Shown here piece by piece: positions 4,772 through 6,550 of a DNA stretch of 6,550 nt. The translations under genes and the position numbers were made by a program. Numbering within the stretch: position 1 is the first letter of the stretch; every line of letters starts with the position of its first letter. The notes beneath the pieces were generated by a model. That model did not search any database. It saw only the letters and a program-made list of their open reading frames with translations, and was not told the origin of the DNA. The stretch comes from Anaerolineae bacterium. Its GTDB lineage: Bacteria > Chloroflexota > Anaerolineae > B4-G1 > DUEL01. The stretch is from NCBI GenBank assembly GCA_016926575.1, contig JAFGOJ010000066.1:1-6550 (forward strand). The letters run 5' to 3'.

Positions 4772-5755
4772 ATGGCCGCTGAAAGAGAAGCTCTGGTTCA
4801 GGTTCGTAACCTCAAAAAGTATTTCCCGATCAACCGTGGGGTGATCCAGCGCCATGTCGGTGACGTGAAGGCCGTGGACGATATCAGTTTCGATATCCTG
4901 CGCGGCGAGACCCTGGGCATGGTGGGCGAGTCGGGCTGCGGCAAGACCACGGCCGGGCGCACCATCATCCGGCTGTACGAGGCCACCTCAGGCTCCGTCC
5001 TCGTCAACGACGTCGACATCAGCAAGCTCAGGGGCGGCGAACTGCGCCAGATGCGCCGCCAGATGCAGATGATCTTCCAGGACCCCTACGCATCGCTGAA
5101 CCCGCGCATGACGGTTGGCTCGATTATCGCCGAGCCGTTGGAGGTGCACCGGGTCGCGTTCGGCAAGGAAAAGCTGGAACGCGTGCAAGAGCTGCTGCGC
5201 CTGGTGGGCCTCAACCCGTATTTCGCCAACCGCTACCCCCACGAGTTCTCCGGTGGGCAGCGCCAGCGCATCGGCATCGCCCGCGCCCTGGCCCTCAACC
5301 CCGACCTGATCGTCTGCGACGAACCCATCTCCTCTCTCGACGTCTCCATCCAGGCCCAGGTGGTCAACTTGATGGAAGAGCTCCAGCAGCAGATGGGTTT
5401 GACCTACCTGTTCATCGCCCACGACTTGAGCATGGTGCGCCACATCAGCGACCGCATGGCCGTGATGTACCTGGGCAAAGTCGTCGAGCTGACCGACCGG
5501 GACGAAATCTACCTGAACCCGCTGCACCCCTACACCCAAGCGCTGATGTCGGCGGTGCCGGTGCCGGACCCGGTGATCGAGGAGGAGCGCAAGCGCATCA
5601 TCCTCGAAGGCGACCTTCCCAGCCCGGCTCACCCACCCGTGGGGTGCAACTTCAACACCCGATGCCCGGTGGCAATGGAGCAGTGCTTCGAGGCCGAACC
5701 CGAATACAGAGAAGTCAAACCAGGTCACTGGGTGGCTTGTTTTCGCGTGCCCTAG
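4772..5755 (+). CDS. dppF: Di/oligopeptide ABC importer ATPase, DppF-type
   Basis: The partner ATPase that forms a heterodimer with DppD to power peptide import. In 327 residues it shows Walker A GESGCGKT (52-59), Q-loop Q103, signature FSGGQRQR (159-166), Walker B LIVCDE (179-184) and H-loop H217, all intact. As in most DppF/OppF proteins the N-terminus (LVQVRNLKKYFPI, 8-20) and the insert before AVDDISF are typical. The C-terminal extension again has four cysteines, C292, C298, C305 and C323, with the same spacing as in DppD (x5, x6, x17). AGGGGAGG (4753-4760) lies 11 bases before the ATG, just ahead of the dppD stop codon, so the two genes are probably translationally linked. Codon use is strongly C/G-ending, more so than in the sigma gene. 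The receptor gene follows after 94 bases. Confidence 0.95.
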   Translation: MAAEREALVQVRNLKKYFPINRGVIQRHVGDVKAVDDISFDILRGETLGMVGESGCGKTTAGRTIIRLYEATSGSVLVNDVDISKLRGGELRQMRRQMQMIFQDPYASLNPRMTVGSIIAEPLEVHRVAFGKEKLERVQELLRLVGLNPYFANRYPHEFSGGQRQRIGIARALALNPDLIVCDEPISSLDVSIQAQVVNLMEELQQQMGLTYLFIAHDLSMVRHISDRMAVMYLGKVVELTDRDEIYLNPLHPYTQALMSAVPVPDPVIEEERKRIILEGDLPSPAHPPVGCNFNTRCPVAMEQCFEAEPEYREVKPGHWVACFRVP

Positions 5756-5759
5756 CTAA

Positions 5760-5771
5760 AAAGGAGGTGAT
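5760..5771 (+). promoter_or_regulatory. Full-length Shine-Dalgarno match without a clear ORF
   Basis: AAAGGAGGTGAT is a 12-base match to the complement of the conserved 3' end of 16S rRNA, only 4 bases after the dppF stop codon. No good start codon sits 5-10 bases downstream. An ATG at 5770 is too close and gives a 7-codon frame. A GTG at 5783 is too far and would give 24 codons ending inside the receptor gene (stop 5855-5857). It could be a ribosome standby or stalling site, or a relic of a lost gene. Confidence 0.5.
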
Positions 5772-5833
5772 GCAATATCGAGGTGCGAATTGAGGCTTTA
5801 CGTTGTAAAAAATCTTTCAATCTGAGTATACGC

Positions 5834-5842
5834 AAGGAGGAG
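5834..5842 (+). promoter_or_regulatory. Strong Shine-Dalgarno site of the receptor gene
   Basis: AAGGAGGAG lies 7 bases before the ATG at 5850, the strongest well-spaced ribosome-binding site in the operon. It fits the usual need for more receptor than ATPase. A possible promoter just upstream (TTGTAA 5803-5808, TATACG 5827-5832) would start transcription inside this site and is therefore not credited. Confidence 0.75.
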
Positions 5843-5849
5843 AATAGTA

Positions 5850-6550
5850 ATGTCTAAGAAAGTTTTGTGGATTGCTCTCAGTGTTGTGGTGGTCGGAGGC
5901 TTGCTTCTCGCCGCCTGCACGCCTGAGACGATCGTTGAGACGGTCGAAGTTGTGGTGACCGTGCCTGGAACCGGCGAGACGGAAATCGTCGTCGTTACCG
6001 CCACCCCGGCGCCCGTGGAACCCGTTAGCTTCGAGTCTGCGGACCCGAACACCCTCTACTTCGTAGCCGCTTCCGAGGGCATCGATACCCTCGACCCGGC
6101 ATGGAACTACGAGAGCGAGGGCGATGCAGCTATCCTGAACGTTTACGAACAGCTGGTCACCTACAACGGCGCGGATGCGACTTCGTTCGTGCCCGCACTG
6201 GCCGAGGACTGGGACATCTCTGAAGACGGCCTGACCTACACCTTCTACATCCGCCAGGGCGTGACCTTCCACGATGGCGCAGAACTGACCGCGGAAGACG
6301 TGGCCTACAGCTTCCAGCGCGGCGTCTTGCAGGGCGGCACCTGGTCGCCCCAGTGGCTCTTCACCGAGCCTTTCTTCGGCACCGGCATCTACGACATCGC
6401 TGAGCTGGTGGACGAGACCGGCGCGTTGGACGATGACCCCGAGGGTCTCGCCGCCGCCGATCCCGCCCTGCTGACGGCTGCCTGCGAGGCTGTCATGAAC
6501 ACCATCCAGTACGACGATGCCGCCGGCACCGTCACCTTCAACCTGATTCA
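5850..6550 (+). CDS. Peptide-binding lipoprotein of the ABC importer (3' end missing)
   Basis: The extracellular receptor that captures peptides and delivers them to the permeases; family 5 solute-binding protein (SBP_bac_5). The first 233 codons are present and the frame is still open at the window end; full members are usually 500-650 residues. KK at 3-4, a hydrophobic core and lipobox LLAAC with C23 show a lipoprotein signal peptide. A Val/Thr/Glu-rich tether (about 24-67) with repeated ETIVETVEVVV / ETEIVVVTATP units follows. The family domain begins near 68: VYEQLVTY (98-105), LAEDW (117-121), GLTYTF (127-132), GVTFHDG (137-143) and LTAEDVAYSFQR (146-157). After the signal peptide the visible part contains no lysine and only two arginines (135, 157), against about 38 Asp/Glu. 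Position after dppDF makes it the cognate receptor. The dppA or oppA identity is undecided. Confidence 0.93.
   Translation, partial: MSKKVLWIALSVVVVGGLLLAACTPETIVETVEVVVTVPGTGETEIVVVTATPAPVEPVSFESADPNTLYFVAASEGIDTLDPAWNYESEGDAAILNVYEQLVTYNGADATSFVPALAEDWDISEDGLTYTFYIRQGVTFHDGAELTAEDVAYSFQRGVLQGGTWSPQWLFTEPFFGTGIYDIAELVDETGALDDDPEGLAAADPALLTAACEAVMNTIQYDDAAGTVTFNLI

Noticed and set aside
4988..5728. 246-codon minus-strand frame opposite dppF
   Set aside because: Val/His/Asp-rich antisense shadow of dppF without recognisable domains.
5789..5821. Hairpin between dppF and the receptor gene as attenuator or terminator
   Set aside because: Only 5-bp AT-rich stems (5797-5801 with 5805-5809; 5789-5793 with 5817-5821); too weak.
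5783..5857. 24-codon GTG-initiated ORF overlapping the receptor start
   Set aside because: The nearest Shine-Dalgarno is 15 bases away and the composition is not protein-like enough to call a gene; kept only as a possibility under the orphan ribosome-binding site.

Overview
This window reads as ordinary chromosomal DNA from a GC-rich bacterium, most plausibly a member of the Chloroflexota (Anaerolineae-like). That placement is inferred from style: a lipoprotein with a Val/Thr/Glu-rich tether after the lipobox, an FHA protein with a Pro-rich linker and a C-terminal membrane anchor, and a small ECF sigma operon. No marker gene here proves it.

Layout. Positions 1-126 hold no gene but carry three strong hairpins, the first built from two nested stems, which look like a cluster of dispersed palindromic repeats. 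A membrane-anchored FHA-domain protein (163-795, minus) is divergently transcribed from an M19 membrane-dipeptidase family enzyme (899-1966, plus). The 103 bp between them contain two good sigma-70-type promoters whose -35 boxes coincide. Next come trmD (2014-2754), with its own extended -10 promoter and a very short leader, then an ECF-type sigma factor (2815-3396) overlapped by a 99-residue ORF of unknown function (3383-3682) in the place where an anti-sigma gene would be expected. A non-coding gap of about 95 bp with a large hairpin and a possible 9-codon leader ORF leads into a peptide-transport operon: dppD (3778-4767), dppF (4772-5755) and a substrate-binding lipoprotein (5850 to beyond the window end). 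The permease genes are not in the window and may lie downstream.

How the genes work together. DppD and DppF are the paired ATPases of a di/oligopeptide ABC importer, and the lipoprotein is its extracellular peptide receptor. The M19 dipeptidase could hydrolyse imported dipeptides, but it is a separate transcription unit and the link is inference. The ECF sigma factor lies directly upstream of the transporter without a visible terminator, so read-through or regulation is possible. trmD is a housekeeping tRNA m1G37 methyltransferase away from its common rpsP-rimM-trmD-rplS context.

I see no CRISPR array, tRNA, rRNA, transposase or phage gene, and no convincing undescribed multi-gene system. 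The most interesting signals are regulatory: the shared -35 divergent promoter, the near-leaderless dipeptidase transcript, the sigma-linked small ORF with an embedded perfect GC hairpin, the leader ORF at dppD, and an orphan full-length Shine-Dalgarno sequence between dppF and the receptor gene.
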